A stretch of 64,000 bases of DNA, from NCBI GenBank assembly GCA_963170055.1, contig CAUJGJ010000037.1:359401-423400 (forward strand), given 5' to 3'. The position numbers were made by a program, and so were the translations under genes. Position 1 is the stretch's first letter. Each line of letters opens with the position of its first letter. The stretch comes from Halisarca cf. caerulea (Eukaryota > Porifera > Demospongiae > Chondrillida > Halisarcidae). This document shows, one piece after another, positions 47,401-57,330 of this stretch. A model generated the notes under the pieces. That model was not told where the DNA came from. It saw only the letters and a program-made list of their open reading frames with translations, and did not search any database.

Positions 47401-48534
47401 CTGTCCAGATGCTACTGTGGTTGTGGGACCATAGATGTGAAGTAGAACAGACTTGGGTACCTTCCTCAGGTCTGCATTTGGGGACAGCAGACTCCTCAGA
47501 TGAGAACTGGGCGCAGACTCAGATTTGTAGTTAGCCTTGGGTACTGTTTCACTGGTTGTTTTGCCCTTGCTGCGACTGAAGTTGAAAAGAGTAGCAACTG
47601 AATTCCTCGGTCGACGCGACTTTGACTTTGAATTATGTGATTCAGAAAATGTTTGACTTGGTTTAGCATTCGTGTCATTTAAGGGTATTGGGTTGGTGCT
47701 GCGGGTTCGCCTTGCCACCATAGGGGAACGACGAAGGAAACTCATTTTTGTAGATTTCTTCTTTGAGCTGCTCAGCGATGTATCCTTCTGAGCCTGCGCT
47801 GGACTGTCTGATTCACTTGGTGTTCTGAGAGAACCATTAGAGGCAAATCTAGAACTGGTTTCGGCAAAGTAAGGAGCATCAGATGAACTGAGGAACTTGC
47901 TACTCCTTTTCCCAGCTTCCTCCTCCTGCAAAGGCATTCTTTCTTCGGTGATGTTACTGCAGAACCAGAAAACTGGATTGTGAGAAGTGTGTTCCACAAC
48001 ATCTAGGGCCAGTTGAAGAGGTTGCTCGTCAGCTAACAGTCGGCGATCTGCAGCAGAAATCACATATCCATTACAATGTGAAAACACACATAACTATGTA
48101 CATATGTAGTATGTATGTACATACATAACCTTAGGAAGTATAGCTCAATTAGAAATTAAAGGGTTTCCCATTATTCGAATAACAAAAATTTAATAGTACA
48201 ATAAGTGATTACTACGTACATTCTAAAGTTTTTTTACACAGCATGTACGTACGTACATACATACCCTCAAGTACATGTGTACACATTTCCATGCACACTC
48301 AACCAAGCTGTCACTTCCACACTCACCTCCACCTCCTGTTTTCATTAGAATATAATTTTCAGATGAATTAAAGCTAATTTGATCCGGTGAGCTGCGATTC
48401 TGGAAACAAAATCTCTCTATTAAAAGTGGAAGAAGATCATCAACCATAGTCTTGCTTGTCATTGTCAGAACCTTCATTGATTCCTCCCCTCCATTGCTGT
48501 AGAAGAACTTAAGAGAACCCTCAAAATGAAGCCC
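35788..48534 (-). CDS. RADIL: RADIL/afadin-like scaffold: RA-RA-FHA-DIL-PDZ, 12 exons, 5' end uncertain
   Basis: Rap/Ras-effector scaffold family acting at adhesion sites. Exons in transcription order: 48327-48534, 45829-48047, 45535-45578, 45209-45398, 43432-43869, 40438-40588, 39811-39957, 38879-38909, 38435-38813, 38093-38161, 37510-37589, 35788-35863. Phases agree, giving 1343 residues. The first RA domain is split over exons 1-2 (GLHFEGSLKFFYSNGGEESM; RRLLADEQPL as in afadin). A Ser-rich linker follows, then the second RA (LLHIYGPTTTVASG; ALERYGI; LWKPANNFIRRFEL, RADIL/RASIP-like), about 47113-47460. The FHA-like region is about 46378-46785. The DIL domain runs from about 46020 through exon 6 (FWLSNVLA; YPSLHPAQL). 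The PDZ is split over exons 9-12 (DFGISLVL; SKGDVVLKIDGMDF; EVTVTVQM), ending 7 residues before the stop, as in RADIL and unlike afadin. Upstream exons for a start codon were not proven. Confidence 0.88.
36126..36358. mobile_element. MITE in the last RADIL-like intron
   Basis: CCCAACAGTCATGAAAGTCT at the left is inverted as TAGACTTTCATGACCATTGG at the right. A second inner pairing (CTACCTAACCTAG with CTAGGCTAGGTTTGG) continues the fold. Confidence 0.65.
36606..36829. repeat. (GT)n microsatellite
   Basis: About 220 bp of GT with one TGACACTG interruption, in the last intron of the RADIL-like gene. Confidence 0.95.
37140..37385. repeat. 29-30-bp minisatellite, about eight copies
   Basis: The diverged unit is near TCAGTGGGTGTGGTCGGTAA followed by CTAAGGGT, repeated head to tail in an intron just downstream of RADIL-like exon 11. 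Confidence 0.85.
38520..38585 (-). repeat. 21-bp coding tandem repeat inside the RADIL-like exon
   Basis: Three near-identical 21-bp units in exon 38435-38813 encode DTTPTKP three times, in the linker just before the PDZ domain. The unit length keeps the frame. Confidence 0.9.
39110..39235. repeat. 18-bp minisatellite
   Basis: Units of the type CTCTTAGCACACATGC / CCCTTAGCACACATCC repeat head to tail, diverged, in an intron. Confidence 0.75.
40305..40412. repeat. (CA)n microsatellite
   Basis: CA with CG interruptions, about 25 bp from the donor of RADIL-like exon 6. Confidence 0.95.
40905..41450. repeat. (CA)n microsatellites
   Basis: A pure run at about 40921-40982 and an interrupted array at about 41230-41450, in the RADIL-like intron between exons 5 and 6. 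Confidence 0.95.
41640..42230. repeat. TACGTA-rich self-complementary simple sequence
   Basis: Dense (ACGT)n/(ATAC)n words such as TACGTACGTACGTACATACA, each its own reverse complement. The same low-complexity sequence recurs across the right half of the window. No gene seen. Confidence 0.7.
42342..42521. mobile_element. MITE, CAGTAGAACCTCTACAATCC type
   Basis: ACAGTAGAACCTCTACAATC at the left and GCAGAGGTTCCACTGTA at the right are inverted. Internal words AATAATCCAACACTCC and AATAATCCGGCAACC echo the ends. Confidence 0.75.
42980..43066 (+). ncRNA. Candidate microRNA precursor-like hairpin 1
   Basis: The 5' arm starts GATGTAGATTGGGCTTGG and pairs with the 3' arm ending GTCTAGTTCGATCTACATC: 25 of the first 27 positions pair (several G:U), with two single mismatches, around a loop of about 30 nt. 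The 25 nt at 42982-43006 are identical to 43156-43180 in hairpin 2, while loop and 3' arm differ. The G:U pairs form only on the plus-strand RNA, opposite to the host gene. This is a fold seen by eye; no expression evidence. Confidence 0.5.
43145..43236 (+). ncRNA. Candidate microRNA precursor-like hairpin 2
   Basis: GGGGTT at 43145 pairs with AACCCC ending at 43236. Inside, TGTAGATTGGGC pairs with GCTCAATCTACA. After a 3-nt internal mismatch, GTCGGCAAAG pairs with CTTTGCTGGT (with G:U). The loop is about 17-24 nt. The 25-nt 5' arm 43156-43180 is shared exactly with hairpin 1, 174 bp away. Shared arm with diverged partner arm and loop is the pattern expected of a microRNA family pair; a duplicated transposon hairpin is the alternative. 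Confidence 0.5.
43983..44613 (+). mobile_element. Tc1/mariner remnant keeping only the transposase DNA-binding part
   Basis: Ends are inverted: TGGTACTTTTCATAATAAAG at the left and CTTTATAAGAAAAGTACCG at the right, flanked by TA. The interior frame from about 44164 to 44433 has the paired-type helix-turn-helix of Tc1-like transposases (ILLFKRKGKSYCRIVDILGE, LKRYEERGSILRKPGTGTKS) and then stops. The DDE catalytic domain is absent. The ATG at about 44153 is in a different frame, so the N-terminus is also shifted. GTCGAC/TCGACGGTCA words repeat inside both ends. It sits in a RADIL-like intron. Confidence 0.85.
44687..44769. mobile_element. Small hairpin element
   Basis: TTAGTTGTATCCCTCCCA at 44687-44704 is perfectly inverted at 44752-44769, with about 47 bp between. 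Confidence 0.75.
44883..44968. repeat. 30-bp tandem repeat, three copies
   Basis: CTTGATTGCAAGTGTGCTGT followed by GGAGCTGAAC, with the first two full copies identical, in a RADIL-like intron. Confidence 0.9.
45613..45777. repeat. 82-bp perfect tandem duplication
   Basis: Two identical 82-bp copies (beginning AAACACAGACACTCACATC, ending near GAAGGGGTTT) lie between the donor of the large RADIL-like exon (45829) and the next exon (45578). Lack of divergence implies a recent event or an assembly artefact. Confidence 0.9.
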
Positions 48535-48586
48535 CTATGTAGAGGACAAAGATGAACTGAACATAAGACATTAATCCACACATGCA

Positions 48587-48587
<1 letters not shown>

Positions 48588-48636
<49 letters not shown>
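48588..48636. repeat. (CA)n microsatellite
   Basis: Pure CA run about 55 bp upstream (in gene orientation) of the first RADIL-like RA exon. Confidence 0.95.
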
Positions 48637-49029
48637 AGTCTCTTCCACAGCAACACTGGTAGGATGTAAGCACACGCACAAGTACATGTTCACACTACAA
48701 CCAACTCTTCACACAACACATGAGAGAGCAGTAAGCACAGTCTACGCATATTTTCCAGCTTAGGTACACATGCAACACATACACACACTACACAAGCACA
48801 GATTACCCAAAACCACAAAAATGCTGTACAAAGTCATACACATCAAGTCAAGCCGTTTCAAACCATTAGGTGCTCACTTGTAGACAAAACAGAGGAATAC
48901 CTCCAGCAGCCTTTGACTGCCTTATTTGGTGAGTATCTTGTCAGCAACATGACAGAGATATACATATGTAAGTACGTACATACCCGTCCACTGCATGCCA
49001 TCCAGAGTGTTCGCACACTGTGTACACAC

Positions 49030-50545
49030 CACTCTGGTGCACACACACACACTCCAGTACACACCCACTCCAGCATACGTACGCTCCAGTACACACCCAC
49101 TCCAGCATACGTACGTACATACACACCACTCCAGCATAATTACCACTCCAGTAAACGTACACACACCACTCCACTGCACGTATACACACCACTCCAGGAT
49201 ACACACCACTCCAGCATACACACCACTCCAGGATACACACCACTCCAGGATACACACCACTCCAGCATACACACCACTCCAGCATACACACCACTCCAGC
49301 ATACACACCACTCCAGGATACACACCACTCCAGGATACACACACCACTCCAGGATACACACCACTCCAGGATACACACCACTCCAGGATACACACCACTC
49401 CAGGATACACACCACTCCAGGATACACACCACTCCAGCATACACACCGCTCCAGCATACACACCACTCCAGGATACACACCACTCCAGGATACACACACC
49501 ACTCCAGGATACACACCACTCCAGCATACACACCACTCCAGGATACACACCACTCCAGGATACACACCATTCCAGGATACACACCACTCCAGGATACACA
49601 CCACTCAGGATACACACCACTCCAGCATACACACCACTCCAGGATACACACCACTCCAGCATACACCCACTCCAGCATACACACCACTCCAGCATACACA
49701 CCACTCCAGCATACACACCACTCCAGCATACACACCACTCCAGCATACACACCATTCCAGGATACACACTACTCCAGGATACACACCACTCCAGCATACA
49801 CCCACTCCAGCATACACACCACTCCAGGATACACACCACTCCAGGATACACACCACTCCAGGATACACACCACTCCAGCATACACACCACTCCAGGATAC
49901 ACACCCCTCCAGCATACACACCCCTCCAGCATACACACCACTCAGGATACACACCACTCAGGATACACACCACTCAGGATACACACCACTCCAGCATACA
50001 CACCATTCCAGGATACACACCCCTCCAGCATACACACCACTCCAGCATACACACCACTCCAGGATACACACCACTCCAGGATACACACCACTCCAGGATA
50101 CACACCACTCCAGGATACACACCCCTCCAGCATACACACCCCTCCAGCATACACACCACTCAGGATACACACCACTCAGGATACACACCACTCAGGATAC
50201 ACACCACTCCAGCATACACACCATTCCAGGATACACACCCCTCCAGCATACACACCACTCCAGCATACACACCACTCCAGGATACACACCACTCCAGCAT
50301 ACACACCACTCCAGGATACACACCCCTCCAGGATACACACCACTCCAGCATACACACCACTCCAGCATACACACCACTCCAGCATACACACCACTCCAGG
50401 ATACACACCACTCCAGGATACACACCACTCCAGGATACACACCCCTCCAGCATACACACCCCTCCAGCATACACACCACTCAGGATACACACCACTCAGG
50501 ATACACACCACTCAGGATACACACCACTCCAGGATACACACCACT
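49030..50545. repeat. 16-bp minisatellite array, about 1.4 kb
   Basis: The unit ACACACCACTCCAGCA or ...AGGA plus T is repeated about 88 times with GGAT/GCAT, CCCCTCC and CACTCAGG variants. Blocks of several units recur as higher-order repeats (the CACTCAGGAT-containing block near 49940, 50160 and 50480). Since 16 is not a multiple of 3, every frame reads the same 16-residue cycle, so long frames stay open on both strands. No splice or start evidence supports translation. Confidence 0.95.
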
Positions 50546-50559
50546 TAAGCCTACACAAT

Positions 50560-50715
50560 AATACTTCACCATACACACACCACTTCAGTGTACACACACC
50601 ACTTCAGTGTACACACACCACTTCACCATACACACACCACTTCAGTGTACACACACCACTTCACCATACACACACCACTTCACCATACACACACCACTTC
50701 AGTGTACACACCTGT
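50560..50715. repeat. Related CACACCACTTCAGTGTA minisatellite
   Basis: Units alternate between CACACACCACTTCAGTGTA and CACACACCACTTCACCATA directly after the 16-bp array. Confidence 0.85.
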
Positions 50716-51017
50716 ACCCTCTAACGATGCTAAAGTAATAACTCAAATTTGCACCGTCTGGAACTCTCACTACAATTATATAAACATATGTACAATACAT
50801 ACCTACGTACATACGTAAGTACATAGGGAGAATATGTACATACGTATGCGTACATGTACGTAGCACATGTAATGTACACAGGTTGCTTCTACGTATATGG
50901 GAGTGACATTCTATGAACCTAGCTCGGTTCTATGAACCTAGCTTGGTGTTAAATAAATACTTTCACAAAGTGCTACCAAATGTCAGAATGAACAAGTACA
51001 CCACCCTTGAGTGAGTA

Positions 51018-51770
51018 CTAGGAAAGAACTGGCATACAAATGTTGCTCTCGCAGACATCAGTTCTCCACACACTGAAAATCATTTGCTTTGCCCACGCAA
51101 ACGTGACAGATGTGACTGAACACATGCACACTTCAGTGTCTAGCAATTTGCGCTGGCACCACAACATCAAACACTTGTAGGAGCGGCATAGGGTGGAGCT
51201 GGTGAAGCAATTTGTGTGTATGTACATTATATGTATGTACACGTGCATACGTATGTACGTAGGTACTGTATCTTGTCCATTTTGAACATCAGTGCTGCGC
51301 ATGTGAAATTCAACATGAACCATAGCAACTACATATCACATACATATGTATGTACATACATGTGTGAGGATTTGATACACAAACAAGTTTGGTTAAGACT
51401 ACACTATTGGACCATATCGCAATAAACAGACAATGAGACCAAAGCAAGGTTTTATCCGAAATTTAGCCTTTGCACTTGGAAACTTCTTCAGGAAAAAGGC
51501 ATGAAGAAACCTCACTGATTCCTCCAATGTTATGACATCACTGAGAAAGATATGGTTCTTTTGCAACCTATGTACCTGACTAGCTTCCTCTATGACCTCA
51601 CAGTCAAAGAGCATCACTGGCACTACTGCAGTTGGGAGGTGCCTGGTAGATGTAGGTAATCAGTACTCAACAGTTGTCTCTCCATCACCCGACCCAGGTG
51701 ACTCTCCAGGAGTGAATGTCCCACTTCAATACACTCAACAATAGCACAATAGGCTGTCAAGCATTCTATA
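51018..51770 (-). CDS. Possible exons between the unrecognised 5' exons and the RADIL-like gene
   Basis: Three minus-strand stretches look coding but could not be joined with certainty. About 51689-51765 reads LTAYCAIVECIEVGHSLLES. About 51440-51625 reads VPVMLFDCEVIEEASQVHRL followed by NHIFLSDVITLEES, after the good acceptor AACTGCAG. About 51040-51190 reads RKLLDTEVCMCSVTSVTFAW. A 63-bp intron between the first two would fit by length, but the phase needs an unusual GTCGGG donor. No family was recognised. They may belong to the gene starting at 57972, to the RADIL-like gene, or be chance. Confidence 0.25.
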
Positions 51771-52038
51771 GCACTTGGCAGTCAACACCTGGATTCATTG
51801 GATAGCCACTACCTGTGCCAAAGGTCAGATAATCTTTCAAAATATTCTAATAATAAGAATTCTATGCATAAAAAGAATTAATAATGACAAGAATCTACCG
51901 CATAAGGTAGGAATACAAGATCCACAGTGACGATTACTGTGCCCATGCACGACAACACACAGAGAAACACTGCAACTCTGACAAATCGACCTTCAGGTGG
52001 CATATGTGCGTATGTGCATATGTATGTGCGTACATATG

Positions 52039-52828
52039 CAGTGGAACCCCCAAATTGCAGACACCTCTCTAGTTGGACACATACGTACCACTGGAACCAC
52101 ATGAAGTACTATCCTCTGCCATACTACCTTTGATTGCTATCCTCTGCCATACTACCTTTGATTGCTATCCTCTGCCATACTACCTTTGATATCTATCCTC
52201 TGCCATACTACCGTATTTCCTCTAAAGATTCAACACTTGCCGAATTCAAACATTTTCATCAAACTGAGCAATAAGAGGTAAACATGGAGCCTTAACACGT
52301 GTGTCGAAACTTTAGGGGAAACGACGAAACTTTAAAGGCAAATTAAAATGCCATTGGCCGCTTCCTCAGAGCTGAAGGTTTCTTCTTCGGTACGTGGACA
52401 TCATACAGATGGTGAATCGCTGTTAGTGTCCTATTCCGACGATGACAGCCAAATCGGTTCTGGTGTTGCAGAATACTGTCGATCGGGTGTACATTCAGGC
52501 TGTGCTCCTTCCATATCTGGCCAAGAACTGCCCCAGTAACGATACTAACACGCGGGGAAACAATGGAACAATCGGCAGATGAGTCTACAGCTTGCAAGCG
52601 ATTTCGTCATTGATTAGAGGCATTTTGACACTTCCACAACAGGTGTCGAAACTTTAGGTGGTCGAATTTTTAGAGGAAATACGGTACCTTTGATTGCTAT
52701 CATCTGCCATACTACCTTTGATTGCTATCCTCTACCATACTACCTTTGAACTCCTGAAATGTGGAAGCCGCATAAACTAGGACAGTTGCTTCTGGTACCA
52801 ATGGACCCGGAATAGAGGTGCTCCATTG
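52039..52828. mobile_element. MITE split by a minisatellite and a nested transposon
   Basis: The left end GCAGTGGAACCCCCAAATTG and the right end AATAGAGGTGCTCCATTGCG are inverted and resemble the other CAGTGGAACC elements. Between them lie 28-bp tandem repeats (TATCCTCTGCCATACTACCT plus TTGATTGC) and the element at 52211-52684. Confidence 0.65.
52211..52684. mobile_element. 474-bp nested TA-flanked inverted-repeat transposon
   Basis: CCGTATTTCCTCTAAAGATT at the left is inverted as ATTTTTAGAGGAAATACGG at the right. It is flanked by TA on both sides, and removing it with one TA restores the surrounding unit ...CCATACTACCTTTG. This is therefore a TA target duplication, as made by Tc1/mariner-type elements. 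An internal open frame (52343-52597, minus) has no recognised similarity. Confidence 0.85.
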
Positions 52829-53066
52829 CGCATACGCCATACGTACCAAACTACGTAGATGGCTGGACAACACTGAAATTATGATCATTCAACATCATAA
52901 TGCGTGCAGCATACATACGCACGTACGAACATATGTACTTATACTTTCAAATCATTAGTTCATTTGTTTAGCTTCTTGGTTGACTGTTGTTTGTCACTAA
53001 CTTCATAGAATTAAGTATTGTATTGTGTTATAATTTGTACATAGGTATAATAATTACATTATAACA

Positions 53067-53247
53067 TACAGTCAAACCTCATTAGTGAGTACACCTGGGG
53101 ACTCTCCAAATTGCTACTCACTATCAGTAGTACTTGGTAACCATATAGATTAGTATTATGGGTTATAAGCTGGGGTATCATATCCTTGTACTTCCTTAAC
53201 CAGGTATTACTCATTAACAGTGTTCTTACTAACAAGGTTCTACTGTA
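53067..53247. mobile_element. MITE, TACAGTCAAACCTCATTAGT type
   Basis: The left end is inverted at the right as GTTCTTACTAACAAGGTTCTACTGTA (last 19: CTAACAAGGTTCTACTGTA). The body matches the inverted copy beside PSMD12 at 32640-32805. Confidence 0.8.
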
Positions 53248-54236
53248 CAAAATAAATAGGGCAGGACTCAAGTGCTAAACAGCATGCAAGTATCATAGAT
53301 CTTACTATTTACGACTTCCAAGTGTACAGTACCTACAGCAAATGCCCCATAGCTAAACCCTGCTCACTGGCACCCCCTGGGAATTCTCCCAGTATAGTAA
53401 TTACAACTACACCAAATACACTGGGCCAAGGTTAATGAGCCAAGGGACACAGGGCAATAGAGCCCTCCTCCAATCCCACATTACATCAGATAGATGACAT
53501 CTCTTAGCATGTGTTCATGTAAGGGCTACAAACATGCATACATTGCAAATATGTGTATGTACGCACAATACATACATGCAATGCTGTCTACGCACACTTA
53601 TCTCACCATAGCTATGCCACACACACATATATGAAATCGCTCACACATCACTTAGATACATAATATGCAGACATGGTTCTACTAATGTGAACATACACGT
53701 ACATAAGTGATCCATTCATCACAAGTAAAAGTTTCTCACTGTGTGTATGTACAGACAAGTCTAGAGCTTAGAGTTCTACACTTCCCATGCTTAACCGTGT
53801 GCAACAAAGTTACTCACACATACTGCAGAACACAGGGTCTAGTCCCAATACAAACACTGTGGAAAGAAGCTGATGGCATGTCTGTATACAGTATATGTAG
53901 TTTGAAATAACTGAACACTGCACTGGTGGGTGTCAACTAAGAAACACACTCAAGCTAGAAAGATATGATGTACATATGTACATATGTATGTGCATGCACA
54001 GGTAAACTTACTCAAATCTACTCTTGGTACATCTTTAGGTTGGGGAGAACAAGGTGCATACAATTCAAGTATACTTATACACATACACATACGCAAGTAC
54101 TATGGCTATTGGATACATGCGTACGTATGTATGTACGTAAGTATGAACACTCAGGACACAGCAAAACAATAACAGGAAGAGTATACACAGGTACAATTGT
54201 GTGTGTGCACAAGTACATGGGTATGTGTGTGTGCAT

Positions 54237-54245
54237 ACGTACGCA

Positions 54246-54329
<84 letters not shown>

Positions 54330-54356
54330 CATGCGTGCGTGCATACGTACGTATGT

Positions 54357-54410
<54 letters not shown>

Positions 54411-54424
54411 ATACGTACGTATGT

Positions 54425-54490
<66 letters not shown>
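54237..54490. repeat. (GT)n array with two GCGTGC/TACGTACGTATG blocks
   Basis: GT runs separated twice (about 54325 and 54393) by GTGCGTGCGTGCATACGTAC-type blocks spaced about 68 bp, again showing duplication of compound units. Confidence 0.95.
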
Positions 54491-55149
54491 AGGTCCCTCC
54501 CCCAGGATACCATTCAACAAGATCACTGCTTATGTTCTGGAACCCCACAGGTAGGGTTCAGATTCCAGTGGTTAGAATGGACATATTAATGATATTCATA
54601 GCATCCACTGGCGAGTGAACAAAACCAGTCTTTGTAAGGAGATCAACAAACCTAGTGAGCACAACACACTCAAGGGGTAGTCAAGTGTCACATCAGACAT
54701 CACCCCCCACATAAGGAGAACACACTCTAAGGATAGCAGAAATTCTTAGCACTTGGCAAGCACATCATGCGTACTTTGGGCTGTACTTCATTACATACAG
54801 AACACAACACAGAAAGTTGAATTATCAAGATACGTATGTACATGTGTGTAAATAATACATATGTTTGTAGGTTCACATGGTTCCCATGCACATAATGCAT
54901 ACATGTGTATATACAACTTGATGGCTCCCATACATCAATCACATGTAGATACGTATGCATGTACGTAGCCATTACACTCAATGCTAACATCACACACATT
55001 TGCATATGTACGTACTGTACATTGCACAATCAATCTCTACTGTCTACCTTTACACTGGCACCTACATACAATATTCAGCTGAATTGTACACATACACATT
55101 TCAATATCCAACTACCAGAGATACAAATGCCACAAAACACATACGAATA

Positions 55150-55330
55150 TACAGTGAAACCTGTATATAAAACCACCCAAGGGGTCAAGTAATTGTGGTC
55201 TTTGTAGACAGGTGGTCCTTATGTAGAGGTGCAATAGTATTACTTTAGTGGTTCAAGGACCAGCCTACAGTGATCTCTATGGACAGGTGGTCCTTCTACA
55301 CAAGTGGTCTTTAAGACAGGTTTCACTGTA
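55150..55330 (+). mobile_element. MITE, ACAGTGAAACCTGT type, copy A
   Basis: Ends TACAGTGAAACCTGTATATA and AAGACAGGTTTCACTGTA are inverted. The interior (GGTCCTTATGTAGAGGTGCA, GGTTCAAGGACCAGCC) matches copy B at 55797-55968 in the opposite orientation. Confidence 0.9.
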
Positions 55331-55546
55331 TGTACATACGTATATACGTACATACATGCCCATTGAAGTACCTGAACTGAAAGAATGGAGCTTGCAAAGT
55401 AGGTAAAGAGATTCTATAATAGCAAAGGTTAAGCAGAAACTGAGGCTGTGTGAAAACCCATGCAGTCAGAAGACATAGGAGTTACATGTGCATAGCTACA
55501 AACTCCGACAAAACAGTCACACACATTTATAGCTATGTATACATGT

Positions 55547-55723
55547 CAGGGGAAACTCGCTAATCTGCCATCACATTGTCTATTAAACCTGTTTATCTGC
55601 CAGGTTTTCTGGTACCAAACAAGTACTCTACATGTAATTATTGTGATTCAGTTAATCCATCAAACTTGCTGATCTGCCATACTTTGCAAGAACCATTTTT
55701 AGTGGATTAATGAGTTTACACTG
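55547..55723. mobile_element. MITE, CAGGGGAAACTCGCTAATC type
   Basis: The left end CAGGGGAAACTCGCTAATC is inverted at the right as GGATTAATGAGTTTACACTG. It sits between the two inverted MITE copies A and B. Confidence 0.75.
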
Positions 55724-55796
55724 AACATACGTACGTATGTACATACACACATTAAGATTGGTCATAGTTACTTCTGTATATATATGTACAGTGAAA

Positions 55797-55968
55797 CCTG
55801 TCTTAAAGACCACTTGTGTAGAAGGACCACCTGTCCACAGAGACCACTGTAGGCTGGTCCTTGAACCACTAAAGTAATACTATTGCACCTCTACATAAGG
55901 ACCATCTGTCTACAAAGACCACAATTACTTGACCCCTTGGGTGGTCTTTATATACAGGTTTCACTGTA
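55797..55968 (-). mobile_element. MITE, ACAGTGAAACCTGT type, copy B (inverted)
   Basis: Near-identical to copy A at 55150-55330 but inverted: begins ACAGTGAAACCTGTCTTAAA and ends TATATACAGGTTTCACTGTA. Confidence 0.9.
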
Positions 55969-56102
55969 TATATGTGCGTGTGTGTGTGTAGCGTTGTGTG
56001 TGTGTGTGTGCAAATGTACATACATTCACGTCTGGTAGTGAATCAAAAACCACTGTATGGATAAATGACAATACACAGGAACAGTTGAAAGGTGGAATCA
56101 TA

Positions 56103-56310
56103 TACCATATATGCTTTAATTTTCGCAGGGTGTATATTTCGTGGATTTTGGCTTTTAGCAATTTTCGCAGTTAATATTCGTGGACGGCCATGTTTCACCA
56201 TTGCACAAGAGCCTGATCTAAATTTTTACAGGTGTAAACTTTTGCTGATGGCTTCCAATCCATGAATACCACAAATATTAAACCCTACGAAAATTAAAGT
56301 GCATATGGTA
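56103..56310. mobile_element. MITE, TTCGTGGA family (best copy)
   Basis: A 28-bp terminal inverted repeat: TACCATATATGCTTTAATTT... at the left, ...AAATTAAAGTGCATATGGTA at the right, with GCAGGG/CCCTAC inside. The interior has TTCGTGG and GGCCATGTTTCACCATTGCA, also seen at about 2280 and about 340. Confidence 0.85.
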
Positions 56311-56651
56311 ATCAGCAACTCTTACACAATACATGGTACTTCACACTGAGGTGGCGGTGAACACCTCAGTGTGATTGCATGAGTACACACGTACACACAT
56401 CAGTACAGAGATGGATCATCAAATGAAAGTATGTAGTACTTATTTCACACACTGTGAATCAAGACTTATGCATGCATGTATGTAGCTGACTTCACAAAGC
56501 TCACAAAGAGAGGAACTTCAAAGGACGTGTGTGCTTTTAGGAAAGGAGATTTGTGAACTTTCTTTCACAGACTTCCAATATGTACACACATAATATGTAT
56601 TCCAGGCCTGTTGGCTGGGTAGCAGGGGGAGGGTCTCTTCCTATCAGGTGG

Positions 56652-56750
56652 ATCAGGTGGAACCACAGACACTCTGCACTACGTAACTGGACTGGAATTA
56701 TTTATTAAAGTGTATTGCAATCACGTAGTATAGAGTGTCTACGTATGGTG
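56652..56750. mobile_element. Hairpin element, CAGACACTCTxxACTACGTAA family
   Basis: CCACAGACACTCTGCACTAC at the left is inverted as GTAGTATAGAGTGTCTACG at the right. Single ends with the same words occur near 1130, 31764 and 58381. Confidence 0.7.
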
Positions 56751-56979
56751 GAACTGTCAGCTGTGAACAACTAACAGTAATGTGTGTACATACGTACATA
56801 TCAATAAAGTTACAGCCTTGGTGGATTACAGGGAAACCTGTTGACACAAATTGCATAACAGGATATTTTGGCTAACAGGTAAGTAGCAGAATGCCCCTTC
56901 AATGCCCCTAGTACCCCTAATAGTTCTGATAACATTGAATTCTGATGAACATTTACGTACATTATTCCCTTTAGCTTTC

Positions 56980-57266
56980 CTGTAACCAGCAGTACATGAC
57001 ACCACTTCCTGTAACCAGCAGTACAGGACAACACTTCCTGTAGCCACCAGTACAGGACACCACTTTCTGTAGCCGGCAGTACAGGACAACACTTCCTGTA
57101 GCCAGCAGTACATGACACCACTTCCTGTAGCCACCAGTACTGGACACCACTTTCTGTAGCCAGCAATACTGGGCACCACTTCCTGTAGCCAGCAATACTG
57201 GGCACCACTTCCTGTAGCCGGCAGTACAGGACACCATTTCCTGTAGCCACCAGTACTGGACACCAC
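56980..57266. repeat. 29-bp minisatellite, about ten copies
   Basis: The unit is close to TTCCTGTAGCCAGCAGTACA followed by GGACACCAC, head to tail with point changes. The frame cycles because 29 is not a multiple of 3, so the GYRKWCPVL-type frames are artefacts. It begins about 65 bp inside the intron after the exon at 57331. Confidence 0.9.
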
Positions 57267-57330
57267 TTCAGGCAGCCAGAAACAAGCAGATTAGACAGAC
57301 AAAAAGTTTAGCAGTGTATAGTCTCACTAC

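Noticed and set aside
48913..50724. 603-codon plus-strand open frame rich in TPLQHTHHS repeats, and long minus-strand partners
   Set aside because: It is produced by the 16-bp minisatellite, whose period forces all frames open; no splice, start or family evidence.
52343..52597. 84-codon minus-strand frame inside the nested transposon
   Set aside because: No transposase motif or recognised family; length is compatible with chance in a 474-bp element.
53965..54618. 217-codon plus-strand frame across a GT array
   Set aside because: Most of it is GT-repeat translation; the unique ends resemble no protein.
54600..54660. Minus-strand stretch [20 protein letters not shown] after a CACTAG acceptor
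   Set aside because: Looks mildly coding but has no clear donor, and its phase does not fit the neighbouring candidate exons.
56810..57266. Three overlapping minus-strand frames with GYRKWCPVL repeats
   Set aside because: They come from the 29-bp minisatellite read in successive frames.
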